NCBI GenBank assembly: GCA_030017835.1
Contig: JASEGU010000007.1
Location: 1 to 45,977 of the forward strand
DNA from: Actinomycetota bacterium
GTDB taxonomy: Bacteria > Actinomycetota > Aquicultoria > UBA3085 > Oleimmundimicrobiaceae
Direction of reading: 5' to 3'
Length of the DNA stretch: 45,977 nucleotides
Below the pieces are notes generated by a model. The model was given only the letters and a program-made list of their open reading frames with translations, ran no database searches and had not been told where the DNA came from. Shown here in pieces: positions 1 to 9,137 of the stretch. How positions within the stretch are numbered: position 1 is the stretch's first letter; each line of letters opens with the position of its first letter. The translations under genes were made by a program, and so were the position numbers.

Positions 1-2
1 AG

Positions 3-506
3 CTCTGGGTGGCTGATATCACCTACATTCCGACTTGGGAGGGCTGGTTGTTTCTGGCGGCCGTGCTGGATGTTTTTACCAAAAGGATAGTTGGCTGGTC
101 GATGAGAGATGATCTCAAGGCCGATATCGTCATCGATGCGCTTGGTATGGCGGTCGCCATGAGACGTCCTGGTCCAGGGCTAGTTCATCATTCAGATAGA
201 GGCGGACAATATCGAAGCCTTGTCTTCGGCAAGACACTTCGAGACTCCAAGATTATAGCTTCGATGGGAAGCAGAGGCGACGCCTATGATAACGCTGCGG
301 CCGAATCTGTCATGGCCACGATCAAAACCGAGCTTGTCCATAGAAATCGCTTCAAAACCAAAGATGAAGCAAGGTTTGCTATCTTCAGATATATTGAAGG
401 ATTCTACAACCCTTTAAGGCTTCATTCATCTTTGGGATACATAAGCCCAGCCGGGTATGAGAGAATGCTGATGGAGAGAGCGGCAGAAGCCGTTGTGCGT
501 AGTTAA
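3..506 (+). CDS. IS3-family transposase OrfB, 5'-truncated by window edge
   Basis: This is the C-terminal part of a DDE integrase-type transposase (rve domain), which cuts and joins insertion-sequence ends. The visible frame is already open at position 3, so the N-terminus lies outside the window and the GTG at 9 is not the true start. The catalytic triad is readable: Asp in VADITY, Asp in HHSDRGGQY, and Glu in AAESVMATIKTE. The NPLRLHSSLGY motif near the C-terminus is typical of the IS3/IS2 group. The gene stops at TAA 504-506. It abuts an IS256-type remnant, so the element probably inserted into older mobile DNA. The domain looks intact as far as can be seen; whether the whole element is active cannot be judged here. 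Confidence 0.9.
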   Translation, partial: LWVADITYIPTWEGWLFLAAVLDVFTKRIVGWSMRDDLKADIVIDALGMAVAMRRPGPGLVHHSDRGGQYRSLVFGKTLRDSKIIASMGSRGDAYDNAAAESVMATIKTELVHRNRFKTKDEARFAIFRYIEGFYNPLRLHSSLGYISPAGYERMLMERAAEAVVRS

Positions 507-535
507 GGTGTCAACAGAAACGGGGTAACTCCACT
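507..535 (+). mobile_element. Putative right end of the IS3-type element
   Basis: Immediately after the transposase stop comes a GTGTCAACAGAAACGGGGTA-type sequence, which resembles terminal inverted repeats of IS3-family elements. The left end is outside the window, so the inverted match and the target duplication cannot be checked. The IS256-type reading frame begins just after it, at about 539. Confidence 0.4.
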
Positions 536-538
536 TAG

Positions 539-1140
539 CTACTAGTTCAAGCTGGTGGGCTCATATCCGACAGCTTTGTAAGCAAAGAGGCAATCGGGGA
601 CTTCATCGATACAAGGGTTCGCGAAGCCGCGGGGGAGACCCTTGAAGAGATCATGGAGGCGGAGATGCGAGCCCACCTCGGGGCGGCCAAAGCATGTTTT
701 CCGTCGGCCCGCTACCAGAGATGCAAAGTCCACTTCATGCAAAACGTCTTCTCAAAAGTGCCCAGGAGGGAGTCGGCCGATGTTGCCTTAATGCTCAAAG
801 CAATTTTTGCCCAAGAATCAAGAGAGGCCGCTCTGTCAAAAGCCAAAGAGGCGGCAGATAAGCTTAGGTCTTGCCGGCTCACCAAAGCAGCCGAGGTTGT
901 TGAGAACGGTATTGAGGCGAACCACAACCTTTTATTCGTTTCCGCCCCACCGCGAGCGCTATATCGCAAGCAACAATTTAATGGAGCGAGTCAACCGTGA
1001 GATCAGGCAACTTAGATATATCTCAGATGCTTGGGCTAGGCGCCGCTACATGGATATGAATCTGTTGCATGATATGGAGTTAGAGGAAGAGCCAGCCCGG
1101 GTGGGCTAGAGGAATTTACACACAAATGCTTGCACAACCC
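539..1140 (+). pseudogene. IS256-family (mutator-type) transposase remnant, internally deleted and frameshifted
   Basis: The frame open from 539 lacks any usual start and encodes an IS256-like N-terminal piece (ETLEEIMEAEMRAHLG). It runs directly into the post-catalytic segment (CFPSARYQRCKVHFMQN). In the full family these are separated by roughly a hundred residues that carry the first catalytic acids, so an internal deletion has joined them. Near 925-935 the frame shifts: frame 2 ends at 1000 while the C-terminal NNLMERVNREIR and RRYMDMN motifs continue in the 807-1109 frame. An IS256-like end (GAATTTACACACAAATGCTT at 1111-1130) follows. The 5' end is probably cut off by the neighbouring IS3-type insertion. 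No functional product is expected. Bases 1141-1300 hold no gene I can support. Confidence 0.8.
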
Positions 1141-1300
1141 AAGTCCGGTCAAATCGAGTTAATTTATAGTAAATATTTTTTCAGGCATAAAGATTGAACT
1201 TAAATCGGTCGATAATACTAAAACCCAAAAACATCTTACCCACGTAAGCACGGGGGCAAGGGGGACAATGTCGGTCTAACCGGATTAAGGCGGTGCCATC

Positions 1301-3097
1301 TTGATTCCCAGTCTGGGGGACGATCTTTTAGATGTTAATAGCTGTGGGGTCTTGCTCGTTTCGTCCGACGGGAAGATCATCATGTCAAGCCGGCAATTTG
1401 AAGAGGTTAGCGGCTACGCTAAGGACGAAATCCAAGGAGCATACCTTAAAAAAATTATCTCCGAAAGCGATCTTGCGGCGGTTAGTGGCCTTCTTGAAAG
1501 GCGAAAAAAGGGAGCCATAAGCGATAAAGAGTGCCTGGAGGTTACCCTGATCAAGAAGGACCAGGGTGAGAGTCCAAGCCTCCTCGACATCAAGCCCTTA
1601 AGGAGCATCGATCTAATCGCCCTTAGATTTCGCAAAGCAAGTCACGCTTCGGTAAATATCGACGATCTTCAGCACGAAAAACTTCTGAGAGACTCCCTGC
1701 TTAAGGCTATCTCCCATGCGGTCATCGGCATAGAGAACCGCAAGATAATCTTTGCCAACGATGCCGCCTTCGATGTCTTCGGCTGGAGGCCGGAAGAGCT
1801 TATTGGCCAGAGTACCAGGGTGCTCTATCGGGATGAAGATGATTACAAAAGGATCGGCTCTCTCTTCTACCTCGTCCTTGAGAAAGATAAGAGCCACCGC
1901 GAGGAGTTTACCTGCGTTCGCAAGGATGGCAGGGAGATAATCTGCTCGGTCACCGCTTCCAGGATAGGCGAGGTTCTACAGAACAAGAAGATAGTTGCGG
2001 TCTATGAGGATATAACGGTCGAAAAGTCGGTCGTAGAGAATCTAAAGCGTCGGATGTTTGAACTCAAGGCGCTCTCCGATATCACCTCCAAAATAAGCTC
2101 ATCCCTCGATTTGAACGAGGTCTTGAAGATCAGCTTAGGCAGCATCAAGCAGCTTTTGACGGCGGAGTCCGGCTCGATAATGCTTCTCGATGATGAGGCC
2201 TCCTATTTGAGCGTCGTATATTCGGTCAATCTGCCCAAGAAGTATATGAGCTTCAAAGAAGGCATTGGCGAGGGGATTGCGGGTTACGTGGCCAAGACGG
2301 GCGAGCCGCTCCTGCTCAAGAAGGACATGAAGGATACCCGCTTCCACAAATATCAGAGGAAGAAAAAGATTAGAGACGCTCTCTGCGTTCCCATTATCTC
2401 CAAGGGCAAGACAATAGGCGTCTTCAACCTGAACAACAACAAGGGCGAGACCTTCGGCCAGAGCGACCTTCGTCTCTTTACAATCCTAGCCTCCCATGTC
2501 GGGGTGGCCATCGAGAACGCCAAGCTCTATCAGGATGTCAAACAGGGACTTCTAAATACAGTCCAATCTTTGGCCATGGCCGTCGATGCCAAAGATCCCT
2601 ACACCAGGGGTCATTCCGAGCGTGTTACCAGGATAAGCATAGGTATCGCCAGAGCTATGAATATGAACTCAAACGAGCTCGAAGATATTGAGATGGCGGC
2701 CAATCTGCACGATGTCGGAAAGATCGGGGTGGCCGAGAGCGTCCTAACCAAACCCGGTTTTCTCTCCGATGTCGAATGGGAAGTGGTCAGAGAGCATCCT
2801 CTGATTTCGGCGAGGATTCTGGAGCCAGTCGCTTTCTCCAGCAACGTCATAAATTTTGCTCTCTATCATCACGAGCGGCCGGACGGCACCGGCTATCCGG
2901 TCGGTCTTGCCGGCGACGACATCCCGCTTGGAGCCGCCATCATCAACGTGGCCGACGCCTATGATGCCATGACCTCAAACCGACCATACCGAAAACCCCT
3001 CTCGGTCGAGGAGGCGAAGATGGAACTGATAAAAAATAGCGGCAGCCAGTTCCACCCCACGGTGGTCGATGCCTTCCTCTCGGCCGAGATCAATTGA
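1301..3097 (+). CDS. PAS-PAS-GAF-HD-GYP signalling protein (putative c-di-GMP phosphodiesterase)
   Basis: This 598-residue soluble multidomain sensor has an N-terminal PAS-like domain (about 5-110), a second PAS (about 125-245, with IENRKIIFANDAAFDVFGW), a GAF domain (about 270-405) and a C-terminal HD-GYP domain (about 415-595). The HD metal motif LHDVGKIG lies near 470 and the HHERPDGTGYP signature near 523. HD-GYP proteins of this kind hydrolyse cyclic di-GMP. The signals sensed by the PAS and GAF domains cannot be read from sequence. The TTG start is preceded by an AAGGCGGTG ribosome site at 1287-1295, and no ATG lies nearer. It stands alone between mobile DNA and hypF and has no transmembrane segment. 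Confidence 0.9.
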   Translation: MIPSLGDDLLDVNSCGVLLVSSDGKIIMSSRQFEEVSGYAKDEIQGAYLKKIISESDLAAVSGLLERRKKGAISDKECLEVTLIKKDQGESPSLLDIKPLRSIDLIALRFRKASHASVNIDDLQHEKLLRDSLLKAISHAVIGIENRKIIFANDAAFDVFGWRPEELIGQSTRVLYRDEDDYKRIGSLFYLVLEKDKSHREEFTCVRKDGREIICSVTASRIGEVLQNKKIVAVYEDITVEKSVVENLKRRMFELKALSDITSKISSSLDLNEVLKISLGSIKQLLTAESGSIMLLDDEASYLSVVYSVNLPKKYMSFKEGIGEGIAGYVAKTGEPLLLKKDMKDTRFHKYQRKKKIRDALCVPIISKGKTIGVFNLNNNKGETFGQSDLRLFTILASHVGVAIENAKLYQDVKQGLLNTVQSLAMAVDAKDPYTRGHSERVTRISIGIARAMNMNSNELEDIEMAANLHDVGKIGVAESVLTKPGFLSDVEWEVVREHPLISARILEPVAFSSNVINFALYHHERPDGTGYPVGLAGDDIPLGAAIINVADAYDAMTSNRPYRKPLSVEEAKMELIKNSGSQFHPTVVDAFLSAEIN

Positions 3098-3150
3098 CAC
3101 CTCCTTCTTTGATTAGCCCGAGCCCCTAAAACCTGCTAAAATTCTCGATT

Positions 3151-5481
3151 ATGACCTTTAATTCCGTCAGAAAAAAGAGGAAGAGACTCCTTGTGAGCGG
3201 GGTCGTTCAGGGAGTCGGTTTTCGCCCCCTCATTTATCGTCTCGCCCATGAACACGATCTTAAGGGTTGGGTCTCAAATTCCCCCAAAGGCGTCGTCATC
3301 GAGGTCGAGGGAGAAGAGCGCGCTCTTAAGCGCTTCATCGAGGAGGTAAGACCCAAAGCTCCGCCGCTTGCCAGCATCGACGGGTTCGAGGTGGAGGATA
3401 TGGCCTTGGCCGGCTACTCTGATTTCACCATCGAAGAGAGCGAGGCCGACGAGGCGAAATCGACTCTGGTCTCGCCGGACATCGCAACCTGCAAGGATTG
3501 CCTTTCCGAGATATTCGACCCAGCCGACCGAAGACACCGCTATCCCTTTACCAACTGCACGAATTGCGGTCCCCGCTTCACCATCATCGAAGATCTTCCT
3601 TACGACCGGGATAAGACGACCATGAAAAAGTTTACGATGTGCGCTCTTTGCGCCTCGGAATATAACGATCCCTTGAACCGCAGATTCCATGCCCAGCCCA
3701 ATGCCTGTCCGGTCTGCGGCCCCAAGCTCATTTTGGTGGGGAGCGGAAAGCTGACAGCTGGCGGCAGAGATAGAGAAATTGACCCCGATGACCCAATCAA
3801 AGAGGCGGCAAGGCTGCTCAAAGAGGGCAAGATAGTTGCGATCAAGGGCCTGGGCGGCTTTCAGCTCGCTTGCGACGCTCAAAGCGAGGCGGCCGTAAGC
3901 GAGCTTAGAAAGAGGAAGCGTCGCCCGGCAAAACCCTTTGCCGTGATGATGGGGGGCCTTGCGCAGGTGAGAGAGCACGCTCTTGCAGGAGGTAAGGAAG
4001 AGGAGATACTCCTTGGCACAAAACGACCGGTCCTCCTTCTTGAGAAAAGGCCGCATAGCGGGCTTGCCGCCTCCATCGCTCCGGCCGTCGATCGTTTCGG
4101 CGTCATGCTTCCCTATACGCCCCTTCACCACCTGCTCATGGAGGAGGTGAACCTCCCCCTCGTCATGACGAGCGGCAATCTTAGCGAAGAGCCGATCGCC
4201 TACAAGAACGGGGAGGCCTTGGGGCGGCTCTCTTCGATCGCCGACCACTTTCTCTTAAGCGACCGAGACATCCATTCCCGCTACGACGATTCGGTTGCCG
4301 AGGTCACAAACGGTCAAGAGGTGATCGTGAGAAGGGCCAGGGGTTATGCGCCCGCTCCCATAAATCTCACCTATGACTCGAAACCGATTCTGGCCGTCGG
4401 ACCGGAGCTCAAGAACACCTTCACCTTGGCCAAGGGCTCATACGCCTTCGTAAGTCAGCACTTTGGAGACATGGAGGACATGGAGACCTTCTCTCACTTC
4501 GAAGAGACTCTCAGTCTATATAATAAGCTCTTTGCCATCCGGCCCAAAATCGTCGCCCACGATCTCCATCCGGATTACATGACGACTAAATTTGCCAAAT
4601 CAATGGACGGGGTGGAGCTCGTAGCCGTTCAACATCACCATGCCCACATCACAAGCTGCATGGTCGAAAATGGTCTTGAAGATGAGGTCATAGGGCTCGC
4701 CTTCGATGGGAGCGGGCTTGGGACCGATTCAAGCATATGGGGCGGTGAATTTTTCCTCTGTGATCTCAAGAGCTTTAGCCGCCTCGGCCACCTAAAGGAG
4801 GTCGCTCTGCCCGGGGGAGATGCGGCCATAAGGGCGCCCTACCGGATGGCCCTAAGCCATCTTATCAATCATTTCGGCCCCGACTTATCACATCTTAAAC
4901 TGGACTTTCTAAAGCGGATGGATGATAAAGAGATGGAGAATATCAAGATCCAGGTCGAGCGGGGGATAGCCAGCCCGCCGACCTCCAGCATGGGCCGCCT
5001 CTTCGACGCCGCCGCCGCCCTTATCGGCATAAGGGAGAGGGTTAGCTACGAGGGGCAAGCGGCCATAGAACTCGAGGCGGCCGCAAGCCTGAGCGAGGAG
5101 GGCGCCTATCCCTTCACGCTTACGGCCACAGAGAAAGAGGGCTCTTCCCATCCCGTCTGGGCGGTGGACGCGGGCCCCCTCATCGAGGCCATGGTCTCCG
5201 ATCTCAATTATGGCGAGGAGACGGGAGTCATATCCGCAAAGTTTCATGGCGCCGTGGTCGATTTCTCAGCCCTTATCTGCGAGCGGATATCTGAGGCGAC
5301 CGGCATAGATAAGGTCGCTTTGAGCGGCGGGGTCTTCCAAAATCGGCTGCTAAGTAATAAACTTATCTCTCGGCTTGAAGCTCTCGGCTTCTCTGTCTAT
5401 ACTCATAAGCTCGTTCCGACAAACGATGGGGGCATCTCGCTTGGCCAGGCGGCGGTGGCCAATTTCAATTTGAGGATTTGA
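3151..5481 (+). CDS. hypF: Carbamoyltransferase HypF, [NiFe]-hydrogenase maturation
   Basis: HypF converts carbamoyl phosphate and ATP into a carbamoyl group and passes it to the HypE C-terminal cysteine, the first step of cyanide-ligand synthesis for the Ni-Fe site. The 776-residue length is normal. The N-terminal acylphosphatase domain (about 8-96) carries VVQGVGFRPLIYRLA. It is followed by paired zinc-finger motifs (Cys114/117, 136/139, 164/167, 186/189), a YrdC/Sua5-like domain (about 215-390) and a Kae1-like carbamoyltransferase domain with VQHHHAHI near 493. It heads the hypF-C-D-E operon, with only 22 bp to hypC. hypA and hypB are not in the window. Confidence 0.98.
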   Translation: MTFNSVRKKRKRLLVSGVVQGVGFRPLIYRLAHEHDLKGWVSNSPKGVVIEVEGEERALKRFIEEVRPKAPPLASIDGFEVEDMALAGYSDFTIEESEADEAKSTLVSPDIATCKDCLSEIFDPADRRHRYPFTNCTNCGPRFTIIEDLPYDRDKTTMKKFTMCALCASEYNDPLNRRFHAQPNACPVCGPKLILVGSGKLTAGGRDREIDPDDPIKEAARLLKEGKIVAIKGLGGFQLACDAQSEAAVSELRKRKRRPAKPFAVMMGGLAQVREHALAGGKEEEILLGTKRPVLLLEKRPHSGLAASIAPAVDRFGVMLPYTPLHHLLMEEVNLPLVMTSGNLSEEPIAYKNGEALGRLSSIADHFLLSDRDIHSRYDDSVAEVTNGQEVIVRRARGYAPAPINLTYDSKPILAVGPELKNTFTLAKGSYAFVSQHFGDMEDMETFSHFEETLSLYNKLFAIRPKIVAHDLHPDYMTTKFAKSMDGVELVAVQHHHAHITSCMVENGLEDEVIGLAFDGSGLGTDSSIWGGEFFLCDLKSFSRLGHLKEVALPGGDAAIRAPYRMALSHLINHFGPDLSHLKLDFLKRMDDKEMENIKIQVERGIASPPTSSMGRLFDAAAALIGIRERVSYEGQAAIELEAAASLSEEGAYPFTLTATEKEGSSHPVWAVDAGPLIEAMVSDLNYGEETGVISAKFHGAVVDFSALICERISEATGIDKVALSGGVFQNRLLSNKLISRLEALGFSVYTHKLVPTNDGGISLGQAAVANFNLRI

Positions 5482-5503
5482 TGAACTTTTCAAGGAGGCA
5501 ATT

Positions 5504-5761
5504 ATGTGTCTGGCCGTACCCGGTAAGATAGTTGAAATGAAGGATAACCAGATGGCCGACGTCGAGGTGAACGGGGTCAAGATGGAGATCGGCCTCCACC
5601 TGATCGGCGAGGTTCAGGTCGGCGATTACGTTCTGGTTCACGCCGGATACGCCATCGCTCCGGTCGATGAGGAGTCGGCCAAGGAGACGATGGAGTTCTT
5701 GAAAGAGATTGAAGAACTGGACGAGATAGCGAGGCTTGCCCACCAAGATGAGATACATTGA
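5504..5761 (+). CDS. hypC: Hydrogenase maturation chaperone HypC
   Basis: This 85-residue chaperone works with HypD to assemble the Fe(CN)2CO unit and escorts it to the hydrogenase large subunit. It begins with the diagnostic MCLAVPGKI, in which Cys2 is the functional residue once the initiator Met is removed. A good ribosome site (AAGGAGG) precedes the ATG. Its stop overlaps hypD by 14 nt, which implies translational coupling. Confidence 0.97.
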   Translation: MCLAVPGKIVEMKDNQMADVEVNGVKMEIGLHLIGEVQVGDYVLVHAGYAIAPVDEESAKETMEFLKEIEELDEIARLAHQDEIH

Positions 5762-6866
5762 CGAATATCGGCAGCCCGATTCCATAAAGGGTCTGGTTGC
5801 AATGATAAAAGAGATATCGACCAAGCCAGCCAGGATAATGGAGGTCTGCGGCACCCATACCGTCTCGATCTCCAAGAACGGTCTGCGTCAGCTCCTTCCC
5901 AAAACCGTATCCTTAATCTCAGGGCCGGGTTGTCCGGTCTGCGTCACGGCCACCGGCGATATCGACCGGGCCATAGCCTTTGCCGAAAGCGAGGGAGTCA
6001 TCTTGGCCACCTTCGGCGACATGATGAAGGTGCCGGGTTCATTTAAGAGTCTTGGAGAGGCCGCGGCCAAAGGGGCGGATGTGCGAGTTGTCTATTCCAC
6101 CTTGGACGCCGTCAAGCTTGCCGAGAATAATCCCAAAAACAAGGTCATCTTCTACGGCGTCGGTTTCGAGACGACCGCTCCGACGGTAGCCCTCTCCATC
6201 CTTGAGGCCAAGCAGCGAGGGCTCAAAAACTATTTCATCTACTCTGTCCACAAGGTGGTGCCGCCCGCGATGGCTGCCCTCTTAAGTCTGGGGGAGATAA
6301 AGCTGGACGGCTTCCTCTGCCCAGGTCACGTCAGCGCCATCATCGGCAGCCGTCCCTACGAGTTTATTGCCACCGAGCACAAGATACCCTGTGTGATAGC
6401 CGGGTTTGAGCCGGCCGATATCCTGATGGGCATCTATATGCTGATTAAGCAGATAGAAGCGGGCGAGTCCAAGGTCGAGATCGACTATGGCCGTGGGGTC
6501 AAGAGGGAGGGCAACGAGCGGGCAAGGGAGATAATGGACGAGGTCTTTGAGGTGGCCTCGGCCAACTGGCGGGGAATTGGCGTGATAGATGGGAGCGGAC
6601 TCGCCCTGAGAGAGGAATTTGGCCGTTTCGACATAACCAAGGCTCTCAGTGTTGATCTTCCCGAGGCAAGGGAGGTCAAGGGGTGCGGTTGCGGCGAGGT
6701 CTTAAGGGGGGTCAAGCTCCCCTTCGAGTGCAAGCTCTTTGGCAAGGCCTGTAGGCCGGAGCGTCCGGTCGGTCCCTGCATGGTCTCGAGCGAAGGAAGC
6801 TGCGCCGCCTATTACAGATACGAGGGAGAGGCCATTTTGAAGGAAGGTGAAGATGACTCAAGATAG
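5748..6866 (+). CDS. hypD: Fe-S scaffold HypD, [NiFe]-hydrogenase maturation
   Basis: HypD carries a [4Fe-4S] cluster and, with HypC, is the scaffold on which the iron gains its two cyanides and CO. I start at ATG 5748 (MRYIDEYRQP, the usual HypD N-terminus) rather than the in-frame TTG at 5736, giving 372 residues. Hallmarks are CGTHT, GPGCPVC (around residues 60-66), and the C-terminal cysteine cluster GCGCGEVLRG, CKLFGKAC and GSCAAYY. It overlaps hypC by 14 nt and hypE by 14 nt. Confidence 0.97.
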   Translation: MRYIDEYRQPDSIKGLVAMIKEISTKPARIMEVCGTHTVSISKNGLRQLLPKTVSLISGPGCPVCVTATGDIDRAIAFAESEGVILATFGDMMKVPGSFKSLGEAAAKGADVRVVYSTLDAVKLAENNPKNKVIFYGVGFETTAPTVALSILEAKQRGLKNYFIYSVHKVVPPAMAALLSLGEIKLDGFLCPGHVSAIIGSRPYEFIATEHKIPCVIAGFEPADILMGIYMLIKQIEAGESKVEIDYGRGVKREGNERAREIMDEVFEVASANWRGIGVIDGSGLALREEFGRFDITKALSVDLPEAREVKGCGCGEVLRGVKLPFECKLFGKACRPERPVGPCMVSSEGSCAAYYRYEGEAILKEGEDDSR

Positions 6867-7872
6867 CCAAGATATCATCACCCTAGGTCACGGGAGCGGA
6901 GGCAAACTCTCGGCCGAGCTTGTGAGCGGGGTGTTTCTACCCTTTTTTAAGAGCTCCATCCTAAATAAGCTGGACGACTCGGCCGTCATCTCGCCCCAAA
7001 AGGGTAGAGTCGCCTTCACCACCGACAGCTACGTCATCGATCCCATCTTCTTCAAGGGGGGAGACATCGGAAAGCTGGCCGTCTGCGGAACGGTCAACGA
7101 TCTGGCCATGAGCGGGGCGACCCCTAGATATCTGAGCGCCTCCTTTCTGATTGAGGCCGGCTTCCCCCTCACCGATCTCAAGAGGATCGCTTGGTCGATG
7201 GCGGTCGCAGCCGAAGAGGCCAAGGTAGAGATAGTTACCGGAGATACCAAAGTGGTCGAGGCGGGTTCGGCCGATAAGCTCTTCATCAATACGGCCGGCC
7301 TCGGCTTCATCGAGGACGCCGTCGATATATCGGCTTCCAAAGCCAAGGTCAAAGACCTCATCATAATCTCGGGCACCATCGGTGATCATGGGATATCTAT
7401 AATGAGCGAGAGGGAGGGTCTCCGTTTCGAGACCGATATCCTAAGCGACTGTGCTCCCTTGAATCATCTGGTTGCCGCCATGATGAAAGTGAGCCGCAAT
7501 ATTCGTGTCCTTAGGGATCCGACCAGGGGCGGGCTGGCCACCGTCCTAAATGAGATCGCAGCAAAATCCAATGTTGGAATCTGCCTGGAAGAGGCGAATG
7601 TCCCGGTAAAAAGCGAGGTAAAGGGGGCTTGTGAGCTTCTAGGCTTAGACCCCCTCTACGTTGCCAACGAGGGCAAACTCTTGGCCGTGGTGGCCAAGAG
7701 CGATGCTGAGAAGGTCTTGGAAGCGATGCGGACTCGCCCGGAAGGGAGAGAGGCCGCGATAATCGGCGAGGTCGTCGAGACGCCGAAGAAGAAGGTCTTC
7801 ATGAGGACACCGTTTGGCACGGCTAGGTTGGTCGATCTTTTGGTCGGCGAACAGCTCCCCAGGATCTGCTGA
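6853..7872 (+). CDS. hypE: Hydrogenase maturation factor HypE
   Basis: HypE dehydrates the carbamoyl group on its C-terminal cysteine to a thiocyanate, using ATP, and donates cyanide to iron on HypC-HypD. The protein has the expected N-terminal LGHGSGGKLSAEL glycine-rich motif and FTTDSYV. It ends in PRIC, so the acceptor cysteine is intact as the last residue. The ATG at 6853 sits behind AGGAAGGTGA; a GTG at 6847 would add only two residues and overlap that site. It converges with the PucR-type gene on the other strand, with 2 bp between the two stop codons. Confidence 0.97.
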   Translation: MTQDSQDIITLGHGSGGKLSAELVSGVFLPFFKSSILNKLDDSAVISPQKGRVAFTTDSYVIDPIFFKGGDIGKLAVCGTVNDLAMSGATPRYLSASFLIEAGFPLTDLKRIAWSMAVAAEEAKVEIVTGDTKVVEAGSADKLFINTAGLGFIEDAVDISASKAKVKDLIIISGTIGDHGISIMSEREGLRFETDILSDCAPLNHLVAAMMKVSRNIRVLRDPTRGGLATVLNEIAAKSNVGICLEEANVPVKSEVKGACELLGLDPLYVANEGKLLAVVAKSDAEKVLEAMRTRPEGREAAIIGEVVETPKKKVFMRTPFGTARLVDLLVGEQLPRIC

Positions 7873-7874
7873 TC

Positions 7875-8729
7875 TTATCCCAAATTTTCCCTGCTCAATT
7901 GGCAAAGTTTCAAGGCGGCGCAGAGGACGGCCGCGTCCTTGAAACTCTTGGGGTCCAGCCCGGTCAGATCGTAAATCTTCCCTAGTCTATATATAAGGGT
8001 GTTCCGGTGGGCAAAGAGCATCCTTGAGGCGGTCGTAATGTTTAGATCGGCTTCGAAGAAGACATCGAGCGTCCTTATGAGCTCACCCTCACCCTCGATC
8101 GCGCCCAGGACCCCGGCGCAGTAGTTCTCCCTCTCGGTAAAGTCTATCGATGCTAAGAGGTTTGTCAGCGAGTTGTCCTTAGCGTGAAATATCCCGCTTA
8201 TCATACCCCTGCTTCGCCCGATCTTTAGGGCCAGCACGGCTTCCTTAAAGGAGCGTCTGGCCGAGTCTGTCGCCGAATAGTAGTTGCCGATGCCGATGGA
8301 GGTTTCGACCTTATCTTTGGTCTTAAGGTATTCAAAGAGGGCGCCTCCGACCTCGATCAGTTCGCCCACTATCTCGCCCGATCTCAAGATGTGGCGGTCA
8401 AAGGGATCGCTTACCGAGGCGTCGGATATTTGAAGGCTCTTTATGACAAAGGCTCCGCCGCCTCCCATCCGGGCGGAAAGGTGGTTGGTCTGGCCGAAGA
8501 AGGCCGAGATCGAGGCCAAGAGTTTCTCCTCTTTCGGCCCCAGATTATCCTCCCTCCGAAAGCCGCTCCAATCGATGACCATAGTCGCGAGCGGACGGCT
8601 GATGTCGAAGGAGAGGAGCTGGCTCATGATGTTTATCGAGTCCATATCAGTTTCGTCGCTCATGGAGACCAGGTCGAAAGCGAGTCTCTCTTCGTGATTT
8701 TGATTGCTCGGTCTTGCCATCTCTTTCAT
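7875..8729 (-). CDS. PucR/CdaR-family transcriptional regulator
   Basis: This 284-residue regulator has a central CdaR-type GGDEF-like region (about 120-215, with IGIGNYYSATDSARRSFKEA). The C-terminal PucR helix-turn-helix (about 225-280) contains TASRMLFAHRNTLIYRLGKI, the DNA-binding signature of the family. Members respond to small metabolites and often control neighbouring genes. It lies divergent from the hydrogenase operon and convergent with hypE, so hydrogenase control is a reasonable inference. The ATG is preceded on its strand by GGGGGGAAG. Two direct TTTGACTA repeats lie in its own promoter region and could be its operator. Confidence 0.85.
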   Translation of the reverse strand: MKEMARPSNQNHEERLAFDLVSMSDETDMDSINIMSQLLSFDISRPLATMVIDWSGFRREDNLGPKEEKLLASISAFFGQTNHLSARMGGGGAFVIKSLQISDASVSDPFDRHILRSGEIVGELIEVGGALFEYLKTKDKVETSIGIGNYYSATDSARRSFKEAVLALKIGRSRGMISGIFHAKDNSLTNLLASIDFTERENYCAGVLGAIEGEGELIRTLDVFFEADLNITTASRMLFAHRNTLIYRLGKIYDLTGLDPKSFKDAAVLCAALKLCQLSRENLG

Positions 8730-8792
8730 ATGGGATCTTCCCCCCGTTCCACTAAAGCGCGTTCGTCCCTTGGGACTCGCTTTCCTTGTGCA

Positions 8793-8834
8793 ATTATAAC
8801 AAATTTGACTATATGTTTTTAGCCATTTTGACTA
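8793..8834 (-). promoter_or_regulatory. Putative promoter of the PucR-type gene with two direct operator-like repeats
   Basis: On the minus strand a perfect TATAAT lies at 8798-8793, about 65 bp upstream of the regulator start. Two copies of TTTGACTA (plus-strand reading) lie at 8804-8811 and 8827-8834, exactly 23 bp apart, about two helical turns. They fall in the spacer and -35 region. This is the arrangement expected for autoregulation. No good -35 hexamer is visible. Confidence 0.4.
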
Positions 8835-8935
8835 ATGACAAGGCTGGCTCTGGGCGGTAAGCTCAATCAATAAAAGTACGGTTTAAGGTCGTTATTTTCT
8901 TTAAAGTTCCGGTCTTTTTTAGGGGTTTTATTACG

Positions 8936-8979
8936 AAAATCCGCTTGGAAGTCGCCTTAAGGCGACTTTATGGATTTTT
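8936..8979 (+). terminator. Large stem-loop with a perfect 20-bp palindrome in the hydrogenase upstream region
   Basis: A perfect palindrome (AAGTCGCCTT/AAGGCGACTT) occupies 8949-8968. It is extended by AAAATCC (8936-8942) pairing with GGATTTT (8972-8978), and runs into TTTTTC. It could be a terminator or a protein-binding site. It lies in the 577-bp gene-free stretch 8730-9306, which also holds a weaker TGTCCA/TGGACA inverted repeat (9025-9030 / 9055-9060) and the hydrogenase promoter. Confidence 0.5.
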
Positions 8980-9137
8980 CTTTACCATATATGCATCTTG
9001 AAAACCCTGGTTACTTAGACTACCTGTCCAGATGAAAGTCGCTCGGCTTCGATTTGGACACTGCCGCTACCAATAGTTGGCATGGGCGCCCAAAGATCGC
9101 CGTCTTGGCCTATTCTTCCATTTAAGCCGGTCTTTTC

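Noticed and set aside
3274-4248. 324-codon ORF on the minus strand inside hypF
   Set aside because: It is antisense to strongly conserved hypF domains and shows no recognisable family; a shadow of codon bias.
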